DNA of 64,000 nt from Bubalus kerabau (GCF_029407905.1 NC_073641.1:15979001-16043000); one strand, 5' to 3'; shown: positions 1-12,300, counted from the first letter of the stretch. Made by a program: numbers and translations. Notes: generated from the letters alone by a model not told the origin.

Positions 1-540
1 TGTGATTGGTTATATGTGTAGTCTTGTTTGATTTATATAAGTAATCTTGTTTGATTTATCTACAGTAGTTGCAGGTTGGTTGCCTGGAAGCAGGATCAAC
101 CTGCTAGATGTTGTTAGTGAGAACTTTTGGGATTTACACCAATGGGTAAAGGGAAGGAAGCAGAATTGGGCTGAAGGAGAAATAGGGCTGTGCTGCTTCA
201 ATCAGAACAATAGCCTTAGCCAATCCTACAGGGAGGCAGTTCAGAGCTGATGTAGGGTGAAGTAGTTGGGCTGGATCTGTGTTCCCCTACATCGATAAGT
301 CATTTGATGCAAGCTGACACCAAGAGGTGGTGTAATCTTGAACAAAGTGATCTGTAGAACTGAGAGTAATTCTTAGAGAGGACTGACAGTTGAGGGCTAA
401 TAGCCATTTGCAGAATAAATTCTTCTAATTTAACATTGTAATCATGGGAAAATGAGATTTAACTTACACATTTTTTTTTTTACATTACAGTTTTTAGGAA
501 TATTACCCATGCTAAGTGCAAAATCTACAGATATATGTAC

Positions 541-588
541 TTTTTTAAATTGAGGTAGAATTGATTTGCAGTGTTGTGCCAATTTTAC
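541..588 (-). repeat. Short L1 3'-region remnant
   Basis: The stretch AATTGAGGTAGAATTGATTT followed by a GTTGTG motif resembles the antisense of ruminant L1 3' ends seen elsewhere in this window. It is a small, diverged fragment. Confidence 0.4.
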
Positions 589-2057
589 TGATATGTGCTT
601 TTATTTAAGGCTCTTGAACTATTAAAAAGTGACTTATTCTGAGAAACAGGGTTGTTTTTTTTTTAATTAGTATGAACTTCACTTTAGTCTCCCCTGCCTT
701 CAGAAATGTTAATTTTATTAAATCACATTTGTAATATCATTCTGCATATATTGAATACTAAGTAAGAATAGTGGCTTGTTTTTCAATTTTTTTAGTTTTA
801 AATTTAATTTACTCATGGGAATATTCATTTTAGTGCATTTCCATAATTATTTCTGTAGTATTTTTAAGAATTATGCTTGACATCATTCTCTTTTCCTGCC
901 TCATAAATTAACTGGCCTGTATTAAAGGAATCCCTTCTTTAATGCTTCCCATTCTTTTTCTTGGAATGGAAGCTTAGAAAAGAGAGAATCTGTCTTGGTT
1001 GTTATCTGTACCTTCCTTGCCTCTTGGTTAAACTGCTATAATTTATTTTCTTTTGGACTTTCCCTGAAAATCATCCAGAAGCTACAGTATTTATAGAACA
1101 GAGCAGCTTACTACTGAACCTAGTAGGGGGTAGAGGGTGGGGATATCTTGTATTGACTACAAGAACAGCAATAAGATGAATTGAATTTAGATTTCACAGA
1201 TTTTACACTTAGAATAACCTGGACTTTAAGTCTGTGAGCAGTTTGTGAGAACATGGGATCAGTAAAATAATTTTATGAACATGGATTTTTATAACAAGAC
1301 ACACTAGTTATGAGAGTCTTACACATCTTAAATAACAAGGTTACACTTTTTGGAGTGTAAATCCACAAGGCCAAAAATGATTTAAGTTAGCTTCCTTTGG
1401 CTTTCTGCTTCTTGTACTCCGGGATTCAAATAAGATTGGTAGATTTTGGCTGACTTTCTGTATTAAGTATTTTCTTCTTCCTTCTCTAACTTTGGCAATT
1501 TGAAGACACAATCAGAATGGAAGTTATAGAGATGTTATTTTTTTAGGCCTGCCAAACTTTTTACCATTACCATTAACAAAAAATTTGGACTAACTGATGT
1601 AGGGTTCTCTGAATAATAATTCTCAACTTCTGCCTTTATGTAGCATGAAAAGTTATGTATCCCTTTGTTCCTTAGGAGGTTGCATTTATGAAGTTAGTTC
1701 CTTTTTTCAGGTTAGTTTCCAGAAATCTGATGAAATAAATAGTCTGGTTTAAACTTGGAGTAAATGGATTTTGGGTTTTTCAGTTTAGTTGATGACTTTG
1801 TGCCTATGGTATTAAAAGAGATGTTTCTTGTTTCATGTGATGACTGTAAAGTCCAAAAGTAGAACTAGATGTTTGTCTACTAGCATTTGCTTATATAGGA
1901 ATGCTTATTCCCTGAAACTATAGATACAGTAAATCTCTAAAGTGCTAAAAAGTCTGTACATAAGTAAAGCAATTAGCAGGTAAAAACACTGTTGTGTGTG
2001 ATAATCTAGTAATTGTTATTCTACTAGAAAGAGTGACAATGCTTGCTTCTTTAATTT
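589..2057. other. Intronic sequence with no recognised feature
   Basis: This is AT-rich unique-looking DNA with homopolymer T runs and scattered short open frames. I see no exon, RNA gene or clear repeat. The first 540 bases of the window are the same in character. Confidence 0.6.
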
Positions 2058-2067
2058 GATTTGAGCT

Positions 2068-2348
2068 GCTGCTGCTGCTGCTGCTAAGTTGCTTCAGTCG
2101 TGTCTGACTCTGTGCGACCCCATAGACGGCAGCCCACCAGGCTCCCCCGTCCCTGGGCTTCTCCAGGCAAGAACACTAGAGTGGGTTGCCATTTCCTTCT
2201 CCAATGCATGAAAGTGAAAAGTGAAAGTGAAGTTGCTCAGTCGTGTCCGACTCTTAGCAACCCCATGGACTGCAGCCCACCAGGCTCCTCCATCCATGGG
2301 ATTTTCCAGGCAAGAGTACTGGAGTGGGGTGCCATTGCTTCCTCCGTC
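2068..2348 (-). repeat. Bov-A2 SINE dimer
   Basis: A full dimeric element in reverse orientation. It begins with the (CTG)n tail and CTAAGTTGCTTCAGTCGTG, then two A-units joined by the GTGAAAAGTGAAAGTGAAG linker. It is flanked by a perfect 10-bp target-site duplication GATTTGAGCT at 2058-2067 and 2349-2358. The open frames on both strands here are the usual SINE read-throughs and not genes. Confidence 0.93.
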
Positions 2349-2404
2349 GATTTGAGCTAGTTTTACATAAAAAATGACCCATCTAAGAGACCCTAAATAC
2401 AGTA

Positions 2405-2606
2405 TGTGCTATGCATATATACGCTCAGTCACTCAGTCCTGTCCAACTCTTTGAGACTCCATGAACCCATGGAGAATACCGCCCATTAGAGAATACTGAA
2501 GTAGGTTGCCATCTTCCTCCAGGGTTCTTCTGGACCTAGGTATCAAACCCGCATCTCCTGCATTAATGGGCAGATTCTTTTACCACTGAGTCAGTTGGGA
2601 AGCCCC
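2405..2606 (-). repeat. Bov-tA SINE, diverged
   Basis: The element runs from CGCTCAGTCACTCAG to GGGAAGCCCC, in reverse orientation, with the tRNA-derived head at the right end. Internal losses in the A-unit suggest an older copy. Confidence 0.85.
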
Positions 2607-2695
2607 AGTACTTAGAACAAATAGACTCTTGGAAATTCTGTTCCAAATAGTTTATGTAACATTGCTATATTCAAATAATATTGAGAAGACTTTAA

Positions 2696-2730
2696 AAGTT
2701 TTTTTAAAGTATAGTTGATTTACAGTGTCC
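2696..2730 (-). repeat. L1 fragment, left part of a copy split by BovB
   Basis: AAAGTATAGTTGATTTACAG is the antisense of an L1 3' region. Its continuation, CAGGTATACAATAAAGTGAT, resumes after the BovB element near 3462, so the BovB appears to have landed in this L1. Confidence 0.6.
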
Positions 2731-3450
2731 CAGTTCAGTTCAGTTCATTCGTTCAGTTATGTCCAGCTCTTTGTGACCTCATGGACTGCAGCATGCCAGG
2801 CTTCCCTGTCCATCACCAACTCCCAGAGCTTACTCAAACTCATGTCCATCAAGTTGGTGAAGCCACCAACCATCTCATCCTCTGTCATCCCCTTCTCTTC
2901 CCACCTTCCATCTTTCCCAGCATCAAGGTCTTTTCCAAAGAGTCAGTTCTTCACATCAGGTGGCCAAAGGATTGGAGCTTCAGCTTCATCATCAGTCCTT
3001 CCAATGAATATTCAGGACTGATTTCCTTCAGGATGGACTGGTTGGATCTCCTTGCAGTCCAAGAGACTCTTAAGAGTCTTCTCCAACACTGCAGTTCAAA
3101 AGCATAAGTTTTTCGGCTCTCAGCTTTCTTTACAGTCCAACTCTCACATCCATACGTGACTACTGGAAAAACCATAGCTTTGACTAGACGGACCTTTGTT
3201 GTCAAAGTAATGTCTCTGCTTTTTAATATGCTGTCTAGGTTGGTCATAACTTTTCTTCCAAGGAGCAAGCGTCTTTTAATTTCATGGCTGCAGTCACCAT
3301 CTGCCTTGATTTTGGCACACAATAAAATTAAGTCTCTCACTGTTTCCATTGTTTCCCCATCTATTTGCCATGAAGTGATGGGGCTGGATGCCAAGATCTT
3401 AGTTTTCTGAATGTTGAGTTTTAAGCCAACTTTTTCACTCTCCTCTTCCC
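2731..3450 (-). mobile_element. BovB (RTE) LINE, 5'-truncated
   Basis: About 720 bp of the BovB 3' region in reverse orientation, from CAGTTCAGTTCAGTTCATTC (3' end of the element) to the TTTCACTCTCCTCTTCC region. BovB is a non-LTR retrotransposon abundant in ruminants and known to have moved horizontally among vertebrates; it also supplies the machinery that mobilises Bov-A and Bov-tA. It lies inside an older L1. Confidence 0.92.
2951..3394 (-). pseudogene. BovB reverse-transcriptase ORF, C-terminal fragment
   Basis: A 147-codon frame is still open within the BovB copy. It contains DGDCSHEIKRRLLLGRKVM, VFPVVTYGCESWTVKKAE and LKEISPEYSLEGLMMKLK, which are hallmarks of the region downstream of the RT core in BovB and other RTE elements. 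The endonuclease and RT catalytic domains are missing because of 5' truncation, so no active protein is expected. The frame breaks just before the usual C-terminal end of the element's ORF. Confidence 0.88.
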
Positions 3451-3540
3451 ATGAATGTTCCAGGTATACAATAAAGTGATTCAGTTATACATAATCTCTA
3501 GGAGCATTCATGTTGCTGCAAATGGCATTATTTCATTCTT
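3451..3540 (-). repeat. L1 fragment, right part of the split copy
   Basis: CAGGTATACAATAAAGTGAT followed by ACATAATCTCTAGGAGCATT and TGTTGCTGCAAATGGCATTA is antisense L1 3' sequence. It continues the fragment at 2696-2730 across the BovB. Confidence 0.6.
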
Positions 3541-3873
3541 TTTTAAAAATTATTTATTTTTAATTGGAGAATAATTGTTTTGCAATATTGTGTTGGTTTC
3601 TGCCATACATCAACATGAATCACCCATACGTATGCATATGTTCCATCCCTCTTGAAGCTCCCTCTCACCTCCCACCCATTCCACCCCTCTAGGTTGTCAC
3701 AGAGCACCAGGTTGAGCTCCCTGTGTTATACAGCAAATTCCCACTAGCTGTCTGTTTTACATATGGCAATGTATGTGTTTCAGTGCTTCTCAGTTCATCC
3801 CACCCTCTCTTGTCCCTGCTGTGTCTATAAGTGTTCTTTTCATCTGAGTGTCTATTCCTGTTGTGAAAATAGG
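3541..3873 (-). repeat. Ruminant L1 3' end
   Basis: Antisense L1 tail: T-rich start, TTAATTGGAGAATAATTG, TTGTGTTGGTTTCTGCCATA, then the C-rich tract and TTCCCACTAGCTGTCTG. It ends at AAAATAGGTTC, where BovB sequence takes over. Confidence 0.8.
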
Positions 3874-4036
3874 TTCCTTGTCATAGCTTTCCTTCCAAAG
3901 AGCAAGCGTTTTTTAATTTCGTGGCTGTTGTCACTGTCCACAGTGATCTTGGAGCCCAAGATAATAAAATGTGTCCCTGTTTCCACTTTTTCCCCATGAA
4001 GTTATGGGACCAAATGGCATGATCTTAGTTTTGTTA
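3874..4036 (-). repeat. BovB fragment
   Basis: From TCATAGCTTTCCTTCCAAAG to GATCTTAGTTTTGTTATAAG, in reverse orientation. It covers the same BovB interval as about 3245-3415, so it is a second copy or a duplicated piece rather than a continuation of the first. Confidence 0.8.
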
Positions 4037-5546
4037 TAAGAGATGTAGGTCTTTATGAGGCTCCCAAGAAGTATAAAGTGATAAAGTGGTCTAATCTAGG
4101 CAGCATATCTAAGGTGAATAGATTATATCAAAATAAACCAGGATTTCATAATCAGGAGCTTAGCAGGGAGTCAAAAAAGCTTTTGCAATGATGGTAATAC
4201 CAGGGCTGAGTTTCGAAATTCCAAGGGGCATACTCATTCATATTGTATTCTCTTTGAATGTTATCCTGGGAGTTGTGCAACATGGCCGTACTCCATGATG
4301 TATTAGGAATACTAAAAGACAGTAGTTTTTTGGTGAGGATGCTCTGAAGACTGAGGTCTTTTATTCTGGCTAACTCTGATAATCAGTAAATCATTTTCCC
4401 AGACAGAATCCTTTGATCTTAAAAGACTGAGGTCAGCTCTCACAGCTGCAGTTTCTCTAGGGAAAAATAGTCCTTGTACTTTGCCAAAAGACTTTCATAT
4501 CAGTATTTGAGGAGAAAGAACCGTGTCCTATAGTTAAATAGAGAATATGTATGCCCCTTCCAAACACAGAGCGGTTGACTTTTTAGATGGTGAACTGTTT
4601 GTCAAAGTGACAAGAGTTCAGAACACCAGAATCTTTCCCATATATTTGTGTGATGTTTGCACTTCAATTTTTCAAAGTAGATTGTGAAGGTAACTCTCAA
4701 TTAGCTCTGAGAACTTTGTTATGGCTTAGATCAACTTGAAGTATCCTGAGATGATTTTTAAATGATTCATAATTAGATACAAGCTTTTTGTGATGTTAAC
4801 ATTTCTATTTGGCACAGAAGATTATTCTTTTTAAATAGTTGATGATTTATTTTGATTTGAAATTATAAATCTCAAAGATAATTTTCTTACCAGGAACTCT
4901 GTGTGGTTTGGCAGGTGGCTGTCCATAAAGATTATTTAAAAGTCTCTTACCTTTAATTGAATACTTTACACAGATAAAAGTGCACTAATCAATGCTTCTG
5001 AAAATTATTTGCATTTAGTGGATAATTTAGATTTGATGAACGGATTCAATAATAGTAAAGTGAACTTAAATGCATTTTCAAGATGCAGAAATATGCATTG
5101 CCAAAAGAATAATAAATACTGGTCTGAAATGAATTAACAAAAAACTTTGTATCTTATGTCAGAAAGTATTATTTTGGAGGAAAAATTTAATTTTTAGAAA
5201 CTCATGTTAATGCTAAAATTTTCTTTTGCTTTCCTAATGCTAACTTTAAAATTTACCAAAATACCATTTTTTGCTGTCTGGGCATAAAGGATATGTAATT
5301 TTGCTACCATAAAAGAAGTTGAAGTTCTTGCTACAACCTTTTTGGCATTGATTACTATCTTTGTATCTTATATTGACTTACAAGTAGGAAAACTGGGAAA
5401 CCAGTAACTGAAGCACTTTAAGTGCTTCTTCTAGTTGAATTGCCTATTACATCAGTAGCATGCTAGAGTATTCTCTATTTCTTTCTTCAAAAAGATGGAG
5501 TATTTGGTATTTTATTTATATGAGAATTATATTTTTTCCATGCACT
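4037..5546. other. Intronic sequence with no recognised feature
   Basis: AT-rich unique-looking DNA. No exon signature or recognisable repeat was seen. Confidence 0.55.
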
Positions 5547-5768
5547 GGGGACTTCCCAGATGGCGCAGTTGGTAGAGAATCCTCCTGCTAATCCAGGAGA
5601 TGCAAGAGAGGCAGCTTTGATCCCTGGGTCAGGAAGACCTCCTGGAGTAGGAAATGGCACCCACTCCAGTATCTTGCCTGTAGAATTCCATGGACTGAGA
5701 AGCCTGGTGGACTACAGTCCATGGAATCACAAAAAGTCAGACATTACTGAGCGACAGAACACATACGT
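5547..5768 (+). repeat. Bov-tA SINE
   Basis: Starts GGGGACTTCCCAGATGGCGC (tRNA-Glu-like head), continues through TTGATCCCTGGGTCAGGAAG and the A-unit, and ends near CTGAGCGACAGAACACATAC. About 220 bp, near full length. Confidence 0.92.
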
Positions 5769-6707
5769 GTGCATGCATGTATCCATGGATTAATATGTAT
5801 TCATAAAACTAGGCTACAATAAATACTTGTATGAGAATTTACTTTGAATATAATTTAATACCTAATGCATCAGAAATCTTGATAGGCTCCTGCATTGTCT
5901 TGGATATATCTTGAATTTTAGGTATTATATAAAATTATGGGAAAATGCTAGTTGTTTTAATTTTACCTGTTAGATTTTTGATAACTGGAATTTGTTCTGT
6001 ATTCCTTCTGCATTCTGTGATGTCATATTTTTGGAAAGAAATTATTTTTATTCAGTGATATTTAAAATACTCCTTTTATAAAAAGTTTTCTACTGAAACA
6101 GGATAATTATCTTTGGTTTTAAAATCACATTTATGAATGACTTATTTCCTGGAGTGAAATGCGTAGACTGGGCTTTGTTTGTCTCTTCCTCAACTTGTTT
6201 CTTCCTCAACTGAAGGCAAATCTCTTCTGAATTGAAGAAAAAGTTAGCGAGAGAAAAATAAAATATGTGATTAGAAGAATTGAGTCCAGTAATTCCTGGT
6301 ATTATGGTAACTTTCTTATGAAACATGTGGGATACTCTTAAAGCTCTATTTTCTATTGTTGAATTAATATGATAAATGTCCACAGAATATGATTTGAATA
6401 GTGTTTCCTTTTCTAGATTTATAATTTGATCTTTTGAGAAACAGCCTTAGAAAAGTACTTAGCCTTGGAAAATATTTTGGAGAATAAATAATATTCATTG
6501 ACAGAATTCTCTCTGGGTTAAAAAAAAACAAAGTGAAGTTACCTTTTATTAATTTTGATTAACTAGTTTATTATATTCATTAAGTACTTTTCTGTGCATA
6601 TAGAATATTTCATCTGGTTCTCCTGGCAGGATACTATGAAGTTGAGAGAGCCAGTATGAGAAAGTTATGGCACAGTGAGGTGACTTGTCAAGGGAATATA
6701 ACTAGAT
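5769..6707. other. Intronic sequence with no recognised feature
   Basis: AT-rich; the minus-strand open frame at 6090-6383 has no recognisable domain and is probably chance. Confidence 0.5.
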
Positions 6708-6719
6708 GCTGGTAGCACC

Positions 6720-6859
6720 TGGAGAAGGCAATGGCACCCCACTCCAGTACTCTTGCCTGGAAAATCCCATGGACAGAGGAGCCTGGTGGGCTGCCGTCTA
6801 TGGGGTCGCACAGAGTCGGACACGTCGGACACGACTGAAGCGACTTAGCAGCAGCAGCA
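6720..6859 (+). repeat. Bov-A monomer with AGC tail
   Basis: GGAGAAGGCAATGGCACCCC through GACTTAGCAGCAGCAGCAGC. It is flanked by a 12-bp duplication GCTGGTAG(C/T)ACC at 6708-6719 and 6860-6871. There is a small internal tandem duplication of GTCGGACAC at about 6816-6834. Confidence 0.9.
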
Positions 6860-6871
6860 GCTGGTAGTACC

Positions 6872-7953
6872 AGAACTAGAACTCAGATCTTCTGACAGGC
6901 TAACTTCTTGTTCTCTTTAGCCAATCACAGTCTCCTTTTATAGCCTATTGACCACTGTGTTCTAAAGTTTTACCATTATAAAAATTCACACTTTCAAACA
7001 TCTATCAGAATGATTCCTTCAGGTACACTACCATTAGTTCATATAAAGCAGGTTTTTTTGAGTGATAAATACAAAATTACCATGGTAAAAGTAATTTTTG
7101 CTCAAAAAGATAGAGAATGGAAATAAGGTGATGCATTTGGTTAAGGCGCCAATTTCTAGCACAACCAACGTAGATCTTTATCCTGGCATGAAATTGGTGG
7201 CACCTCCTAGTCCCTCATGGATGTTTTTCCACATCAGACAAAACCACTGGATGGTTTTGTGCAGTCTGGCAGGATTGTTAGTTGCAGTGGTGTAGAAACG
7301 GAAACAATTTGGGAGTTGTAGGTTGAAACTGAGGTGCCTAGTTCTATGAAGTGGTATTGGTACTGAACTTTGAGTACTAAATTTGTGTATATATTTAAAA
7401 CAATTTTTTTTTAGGGTAGATGGCAGTGGTGGCTATTTGAGTGTCTTTGGAATACTGAGGCATTCGACATAATTGTACATCTTATAAAGAAGAATTTTGG
7501 AGCAGGATGGCTTATAAATTCACTGCAAATTTAGAATCCAAACAAAACTAGTTTCATGTTTGTACAAAGTATTTTAAGCCATCTTGCTCTTACTGAAATT
7601 TTTTTCCTCTAGTCTATAGTTTTTGTGTCTAAGACTAGCTTCTAGTTTTCACTATGAGATTCATATTCATGGATCTGATGAATCACTTCTAGATGGTCCC
7701 AAAGGAGGTCGATGCTATGCTATCTGGTTACATACTTTATAGTCTTTATTTGCAAGTTGTCTGTGAGGATTCATAGTTTTCACTAAGTTCTTAGAAGAGC
7801 TTACATCATAGAGAGAAGATATGATCAATACCTTCCAAAAGCTTACTTTAAAGGAATATGAGGCCAGCATGGCTAACTACTAAAAATTATGAAACATTTA
7901 ATAAAAGAGACACAGCGTTAAGGTTGTATTTTAACAACTTCTATAGATAAAAT
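6872..7953. other. Intronic sequence; one unexplained patch at about 7098-7330
   Basis: Mostly AT-rich. The segment 7098-7330 is more mixed in base composition, keeps a few CpGs (AAGGCGCC, CAACGTAG, AAACGG) and holds a 65-codon open frame, but it matches no family that I recognise. Confidence 0.4.
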
Positions 7954-8096
7954 GGCTTCTCTTGTGGCTCAGTTGGTAAAGAATCCACCTGCAATGCATG
8001 ATACCTGGGTTCGATCCCTTGGTTGGGAAGATCCCCTGGAGAAGGGAAAGGCTACCCACTCCAGTATTCTGGCCTAGAGAATTCCATGGACTGTAT
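7954..8096 (+). repeat. Bov-tA SINE, 3'-truncated
   Basis: GGCTTCTCTTGTGGCTCAGT, GATACCTGGGTTCGATCCCT, then the A-unit. It stops at CCATGGACTGTATAGT, a point typical of the Bov-tA1 subfamily, without the rest of the A-unit. Confidence 0.88.
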
Positions 8097-8259
8097 AGTT
8101 AAATTTGGAATTCTTTTGATGACATACTGTCTTTCTCCTCTTAATTCTCTTTAACATTCATTGTATTTCTTAGATCTCTGGGACAAAGGACTATTCAAAG
8201 TGCATTGTTACAGTAATTTCTCAATGTGTGAATGAAATAGCAAAAATGGTTTTGAATTA

Positions 8260-8382
8260 CAAATATGATAGTGCCATATCTTTCTCTGTCTGACTTATTT
8301 CACTTAACACAATACTCTTCAAGTCCTTCCATGCTGTTGCATATGGCAACATTTAATTCTTTTTATGGTTGAATAGTATTCC

Positions 8383-8415
<33 letters not shown>

Positions 8416-9345
8416 CACATATATAATACATTTCCTCCATCCATTCATCTGTTAATGGACACTTAGGTTACTTTCGTATTTTGGCAATTGTAAATAATGC
8501 TGCTGTGAATGTTGGGGTGCATATATCTTTTCAAATTAGTATTTTTGTTTGTTTTGGATATATATCCAGGAGTGAAATTGCTGGGTCATATGGGAGCTGT
8601 CTAGTTTTTGAGAAACCTCCCTGCTGAGGTTGCACCTCCTACAGAGGCTTCACCAATTTACATTCCCACCAATAGAGTATGAGGATTCCTTTTTCTCCAC
8701 ATCCTCACGGGCGTTTATTGTTTTTGTTCTTTATGACAATAGCCTCTCTGACAGGTGTGAGGTGATATCTCATTATACTTTTGATTTTCATGTTACTGAT
8801 GATTAGTGATGTTGAGTATCTTTTCATGTACTTGTTTGTCATCTCCATTTCCTCTTTGGAAAGATGTCTGTTCAGGTCTTCTGCCCATTTTTGATCAGGT
8901 GGTTCATTTTTTGATGTTGAGTTGCATAAGCTGTTTATGTATATTTTACAGTAACTCCTTATCAGTCATATCATTTGCAAATATTTTCTCCCAGTCAGTA
9001 GGTTGTCTTTTTGTTTTCTCAATGGTTTCCTTTGCTATACAAGAGCTTTTACGTTTAATTAGGTCCCATTTGCTAATTTTTTATTTCCTTTGGGTCAAAA
9101 AGATATTGTGATGATTTATGTCAAGTAGTGTTCTGCCTGTGTTTCTCTCTAGGAGTTTTATGGTTTCCAGTCTAACATAGAGGTCTTTAATCCATTTTGA
9201 GTTTATTTTTATATTTGGTGTTAGAGAATGTTCTAATTTCACTCATTTGCATGTAGCTGTCCAGTTCTGCAGTATCACTTACTGAAGCAACTGCCTTTTC
9301 TCTGTTGGATATTCTTGCCTCCTTTATTGTAGTTTAATTGACTAT
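8260..9345 (-). repeat. L1 LINE, 3' portion
   Basis: Antisense L1: TCTGACTTATTTCACTTAAC, GGCAATTGTAAATAATGCTG, GAGTGAAATTGCTGGGTCAT, CAATTTACATTCCCACCA, and ORF2-end antisense near TCATTTGCAAATATTTTCTC. The plus-strand open frame at 8806-9111 is a read-through of this antisense and is not a gene. Confidence 0.88.
8385..8412. repeat. (TG)14 microsatellite
   Basis: An uninterrupted TG run of 28 bases inside the L1 remnant. Its length makes polymorphism likely. Confidence 0.95.
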
Positions 9346-12300
9346 AAATATGTAGATCATGAAGTAGTTTTATACGTAGTTTTGAGTGCAATAAATTCTG
9401 TTAATTATTATTTAATTATCTGACACTCTTTTTTACTTTCACTGCTATCATACTCAACAGCAAACTCCATGCCAAACCAGGTTAGTTCCTTCCAATCTAC
9501 ACTAGAGGCTGTTTCATTATTAATTTTATCATTCCTGAAAAATGTATGTTATCTTCATTTAAAACTGAAAGCTCAATAAAAGTGTATTCAGATATGGAAG
9601 GAAAGCAGAGGTAGGAAGCTGAACACCTTTATTTTTCATTCTCCAAAACACACAATTTTAACATACCCTTAAAATTTCAAGCAGCAGCTGCATCAATATT
9701 TGGAACTTAAAATCTAATAAATTCCCAGCAAAATAGAATTTGAGCAAAGTGATAAATGTTAGTATGGTATCATTGGCTTGAATTAATCAGAAGAGACATA
9801 CACAGGGGGCATCCTTGGCAGGGATGAAAAAATATATGAAGAAAAGATATTAAATAATAAACAGGGAAAAGTGCAAAATGCATTCTCTCAGACAAGAACT
9901 GAAAAGCATAGCTCTTTGGGGCTAGCCAGCTGTCCTCTGGATCTTGAGAGGTAGGGTCCTGTTGTTTGGCTCTTGCTTTCACACTGCGTGTCTTCCATTA
10001 TTATAGACTCTGCTTTTGAGATAAACAAGAGGGAAAGAATAGCACTCTTTATCTGACATAGTTGTGGAAAGGTTCACTGACACACCACAATCAAGAACAG
10101 GGTGTAGTTCTCCTATTTGCCTAGATCAGAGTTTTTTTGAGGACACTAGTTAGAAAGAGATCTACAAAAATGTTTTATTTTCAAGATAAAATATTTGTAA
10201 CAGATTATTTCAGTGAATTATTATTGCAATGGGCCTTGCTTTAATTTTTTGTGATTTATTTTTCTGGCTATCAAGCTTGCAGAATAAATATCATATTAAT
10301 GAATTGGAAGTATGAAATATGTTGACAAAATCTGAAAAAAGGTATATCCATTTTTAATTATTTAAATGTAAGCTAAAAATATGTCTACTAAAAGTAGGAG
10401 CTCTGGTATTAAAAAAAATCTCATATTACATGAATGGTTTCTTAGCATCACTTTGTTGTCTGAATGTGTGTGTGTTTGAACTAGGATTGAGAAATGTGAT
10501 GATGAGATTAGGGGATGGAAGAGAGCAACTTTAAAAAATAAAGAAACTGACTTAAAATATATAGTTTAATGTTATGACAGCATTATTACTCCAGACATAT
10601 TTATGAAATACTCTCATACCTGAAGAGTATGTAGTGTTAGTATCATTAAAATGTTCATAGACCTATTTGAAGCTGATAGTTCTATTGAAATATCCTTGTG
10701 GCCATGCATTGGAGATGGTGTTTGATTTCCTTGTTTACTCATTTCCCTTGGATCGAGTAAACCCAGTTCTGTTTATCCAGGGTGGCTTTGTTTTATGTCT
10801 CAAGTAGTCATTAATTTTAAACCTATGTGGCTTGGTGCCAGGCTAAAGAAGGATTTAGAGAAGTCATTTGATTTCAGTGAGTAAAATACTATCTTTACTT
10901 GGTCAAACCTTTTTTTCTTGGTTCATTGATGCCAAATGTGAATGTCACAGTTCAATTGCCCTTTTGCCATAATTGGTGAGAGTAGAATCATGTCCTGTAT
11001 AGCATAAATTCATAATGGAAGTTGAAACTTTGAGTGAAAACACATTTTTGAACTATCTTGGTATTTTGAAGTTATTATGCTATCTAGAATTTTGCTTTTT
11101 GTCTCTGAAAAATGATCCACCTTTGATTATTGCCTTTTCTTTGTATAGTTTTAACATAACATTATCATTATACCTTTTAATATTTACACAGTGATTCATT
11201 TTCATGTTATATTCATATTCACATCAGTATCATTGTTTTGTGACAGAACATTACCACATTACATTGTGACACACCTTTTGGGTTATGATGAATCCACAAA
11301 AGTGGCCATTAGGACTTATGCTCAGAAAAATTTTTAGTCTTGAAAGCAATATAAGGGGCAAAGAACAAGAGGAAAATACTAGAAGATATACTAGATTTGG
11401 CAAAAAAAACAGCAAGAGCACTTTGGGGATTTCAAATTTGATTTATACATCTTCTAAAAAAAAAAAGCTGACTACTTTTACAGTGCTCACGAGACTAAAA
11501 GAATAGTGGTTTTGGAAGAAAGGTGAAGTATTCTTTAAATTGGCAGATAGAAAAAATTTACCAGCCAAGCAGGCCTTCATACTTGCCACAGAACCTTTCC
11601 TGACACTTCATTTATCTTAACTGCATTAGGGCTAATAATTTTTTAGTTTGGCAACTTCCAAGGAAACCTTGTTGAATATTCAGAATAAATTTCAAGGTGG
11701 TTCCTAGCTTGCTATTAGTTACATTATAATTTTAAAAATATCATCTTTCAATGGATGCTTTGTGAATTCAGTTAAGAGGGAATCTGCAGAAAGTAAAATA
11801 TTGTTAATTGCTTGATAATCTTCAGTAAAAGAGTTATTGTTATTTTTAGATTATACAGTTTTTACTGATGTGAAATTTGGAATTTGTGATTAAGTTTTAA
11901 TAAAGAGATGAAAAATGTTTACACCAAAGTAATGTATTATTATGGTACTAAATAATTGTCTTTTGTCCCATTCATTCTCAGCTGTTACTTCTGAGAGTTA
12001 GTGCTCTGTCTATAAAAAATATGATTTTTATGATAGCTTTTTAATTTGTCAATTTTATATATTCTCTTTTATTTGCTTCTTTTATGGATAATAACTTCAT
12101 TGATTTAAACCACTGACTTTATTCCCATCTTCCTAATATAATCATTTTAAATTTAAACAATAAATGAACCTTTGTTTCTTGTTTATAACTGAAAAGTTAA
12201 ATGTCTTTTGCTTTTGCACTTTGTAGAAGACAATATTTGTGCTCATTTGATATTTTTAAAAGTTGTGTGGAACAACTTTGTTCAGATAGAGCATAGAACA

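Noticed and set aside
2094..2360. Open frames on both strands with [24 protein letters not shown] peptides (also at 35497-35769, 12419-12676 and others)
   Set aside because: These are read-throughs of Bov-A2/Bov-tA sequence, whose A-unit is related to the BovB 3' end. They recur at every SINE copy and are not genes.
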